Part shown: positions 62,643-64,000 of the stretch, piece by piece
How positions within the stretch are numbered: the first letter of the stretch is position 1
Layout of the letters: every line of letters starts with the position of its first letter
Assembly (NCBI RefSeq): GCF_041807705.1
Contig: NZ_JBGTYY010000003.1
Span: 1 to 64,000, forward strand
Source: Mannheimia sp041807705
GTDB lineage: Bacteria > Pseudomonadota > Gammaproteobacteria > Enterobacterales > Pasteurellaceae
Length of the DNA stretch: 64,000 nt
Direction: 5' to 3'
Position numbers and translations under genes: made by a program
Notes under the pieces: model-generated
What the model saw: only the letters and a program-made list of their open reading frames with translations
What the model was told of the DNA's origin: nothing
Databases searched by the model: none

Positions 62643-63674
62643 TTAACCTTCTAGTTCTGCTCGTAAAATCGCTGTCCCTTGACTTAACGCATTGAGTTTG
62701 CCACGAGCCACTTCACGAGAAAGCGGAGCCATACCGCAGTTAGTGCTTGGCCAGAGTTTATCTGCATCAACAAATTGTAAGGCTTTGCGTAAAGTGTCAG
62801 CGACTTGCTCTGGTGTTTCGATCACATTGGTCGCCACATCAATCGCCCCTAACATCACTTTTTTGCCACGCACTAACTCGATTAAATCCATCGGGACTTT
62901 CGAGTTTTGGCACTCTAACGAGATGATGTCGATGCTTGATTGTTGCAGTTTCGGGAAGCTCTCTTCGTATTGACGCCATTCGTTGCCGAGGGTCTGTTTC
63001 CAGTCGGTATTCGCTTTAATGCCATAGCCGTAGCAAATATGCACCGCCGTTTCGCATTTTAAGCCTTCCGCTGCTCGTTCAAGAGCGGCTACACCCCAGT
63101 CGTTTAACTCATCAAAGAACACATTAAACGCTGGCTCGTCAAACTGGATAATATCCACACCCGCCGCTTCTAACTCTTTCGCTTCTTGGTTGAGGATTTT
63201 GGCAAATTCCCACGCTAATTTTTCACGGCTTTTGTAGTGACCATCATAAAGGGTGTCGATCATTGTCATCGGCCCCGGTAACGCCCATTTGATTGGTTTA
63301 TCGGTATGTTTGCGTAAGAATTTCGCATCTTCCACGAAAACCGATTTCGGGCGGCGAACCTCACCGACCACGCTCGGCACGCTCGCATCATAGCGATTAC
63401 GGATACGCACGATTTCCCGTTTGGTGAAGTCCACTCCTTCTAAATGTTCAATGAAAGTGGTTACAAAGTGCTGACGGGTCTGTTCACCATCACTCACAAT
63501 ATCAATGCCGGCGGCAGTTTGTTCTGCCAATGACACTAACAGGGCATCTCTTTTCGCTTGTAACAGTTCGTGGCCGCTGAATTTCCATTCAGACCAGAGT
63601 TTTTCAGGTTCCGCCAGCCAAGCTGGTTTCGGTAAGCTGCCTGCGGTAGAGGTTGGGAGAAGGATTTTGCTCAT
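62643..63674 (-). CDS. mesD: Core methionine synthase MesD (MetE C-terminal-like)
   Basis: A 343-residue protein corresponding to the catalytic half of MetE. Zinc ligands are in TAVHICYGYG (His, Cys) and the C-terminal STNCGMAPL (Cys), with a DIIQFDEPAFN strand. It lacks the MetE N-terminal folate-handling half. Its partner upstream is a DUF1852 protein (MesX). That pairing defines the MesD/MesX type of folate-independent methionine synthase, which needs oxygen in studied bacteria. The start at 63674 (MSKILLP) is used, since the longer frame runs through the palindromic repeat. Confidence 0.85.
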   Translation of the reverse strand: MSKILLPTSTAGSLPKPAWLAEPEKLWSEWKFSGHELLQAKRDALLVSLAEQTAAGIDIVSDGEQTRQHFVTTFIEHLEGVDFTKREIVRIRNRYDASVPSVVGEVRRPKSVFVEDAKFLRKHTDKPIKWALPGPMTMIDTLYDGHYKSREKLAWEFAKILNQEAKELEAAGVDIIQFDEPAFNVFFDELNDWGVAALERAAEGLKCETAVHICYGYGIKANTDWKQTLGNEWRQYEESFPKLQQSSIDIISLECQNSKVPMDLIELVRGKKVMLGAIDVATNVIETPEQVADTLRKALQFVDADKLWPSTNCGMAPLSREVARGKLNALSQGTAILRAELEG

Positions 63675-63692
63675 AATGTATATTCCTGTATA

Positions 63693-63754
63693 TGTAGGGG
63701 CGTGCATCGCACGCCCGAAAAAATTCAAATAGGCGTATGACATACGCCCCTACA
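63693..63754. repeat. TGTAGGGGCG...CGCCCCTACA inverted-repeat element
   Basis: A 62-bp element with exact inverted ends TGTAGGGGCGT and ACGCCCCTACA, and two inner palindromes, GGGCGTGCATCGCACGCCC and GGCGTATGACATACGCC. It separates mesX from mesD. It is the most complete member of the repeat family seen at 12729, 15742, 22931, 28789 and 53214. Confidence 0.8.
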
Positions 63755-63759
63755 AAAAA

Positions 63760-64000
63760 TTATTTCTCATTCACCCAAGCTTCTAAAATCGCTTTATACG
63801 GCTTGATGAAATGTTCTTCGGCATATTTACCTTGCTGAATGGCTAATTGGGTGCGTTCCACACGGTCATATTCCACTTTGGTTAAAGAGTAATCTTCATA
63901 AGTCAGGCTAGGTTTGTAGGTTTCGCCTGCGACTGAGTTTGCATTATAAATTTCCGGGCGGTAAATTTTCTGGAAGGCTTCCATTGTTGCAATGGTGCTA
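63760..64000 (-). CDS. mesX: MesX (DUF1852), C-terminal part, cut by window edge
   Basis: The last 80 or so residues of a DUF1852 protein (ending KAILEAWVNEK). The frame is open to the right edge of the window, so the Met at 63984 is internal. DUF1852 proteins work with MesD in methionine synthesis and are thought to supply or activate the methyl donor in an oxygen-dependent way. Upstream of mesD on the same strand, so presumably one operon. Confidence 0.8.
   Translation of the reverse strand, partial: STIATMEAFQKIYRPEIYNANSVAGETYKPSLTYEDYSLTKVEYDRVERTQLAIQQGKYAEEHFIKPYKAILEAWVNEK

Noticed and set aside
1..64000. tRNA and rRNA genes
   Set aside because: I looked in the intergenic regions and saw no cloverleaf with conserved GGTTCRA-type T-arm or rRNA signature. 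A covariance-model scan was not possible here.

Overview
The window is chromosomal DNA of a Pasteurellaceae bacterium. Gene content and order are typical of the family: murA-ibaG-mlaBCDEF, nrfABCD with a heme-lyase set, focA-pflB-pflA, and the nudB-yebC-ruvC cluster. The 9-10-mer ACAAGCGGT(C), the uptake signal sequence of the Actinobacillus pleuropneumoniae-type clade (Actinobacillus, Mannheimia, Bibersteinia and relatives), recurs throughout on both strands, often as inverted pairs that form terminators. The host DNA is AT-rich. One N at 53275 lies between two identical 77-bp copies, so this is a scaffolded draft assembly.

Layout. 1-4250: a transposase tail, then a thiamine salvage locus (thiD-thiE fusion on +; thiM and an MFS transporter on -), each arm led by its own TPP riboswitch. 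4254-6566: nrdG-nrdD (anaerobic ribonucleotide reductase without an ATP cone) behind two NrdR boxes. 6680-8599: ilvGM. 8723-16615: the complete periplasmic nitrite reductase locus nrfABCD-E-X-F-G with NarP/NarL-type and FNR-type sites in front of nrfA. 16783-20956: first foreign-looking island (MarR regulator, PACE efflux pump, SulP transporter, frameshifted luciferase-like monooxygenase). 21161-33857: conserved housekeeping block (aspS, nudB, yebC, ruvC, murA, mla operon, a DegQ-type protease). 33899-40685: second island (LysR regulator, a two-gene R-M system with nuclease and methylase fused, nitronate monooxygenase, broken lipoprotein gene, KilA-N remnant). 40768-64000: mostly host genes (glxA-like, lysO, dinB, htpX, focA-pflB-pflA, oligopeptidase A, pheA, cyaA, fabB, an Nramp-like transporter, glyA, small membrane proteins, and mesD-mesX for folate-independent methionine synthesis).

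How it works together. Much of the window serves anaerobic life: NrdDG for dNTPs, Nrf for nitrite respiration to ammonia, Pfl/FocA for mixed-acid fermentation. Salvage and regulatory circuits are readable directly from sequence: TPP riboswitches, NrdR, NarP/FNR, PurR and a probable FabR site.

The least expected signal is a 40-bp element placed identically, centred near -65, before three genes in the two islands. Its outer part is a TTTC-N7-GAAA (T-N11-A) box of the kind LysR-type regulators bind. A lysR gene sits next to one of the targets and is separated from it only by the R-M genes. I read this as a small transferred LysR regulon of flavin monooxygenases, now decaying in this genome.
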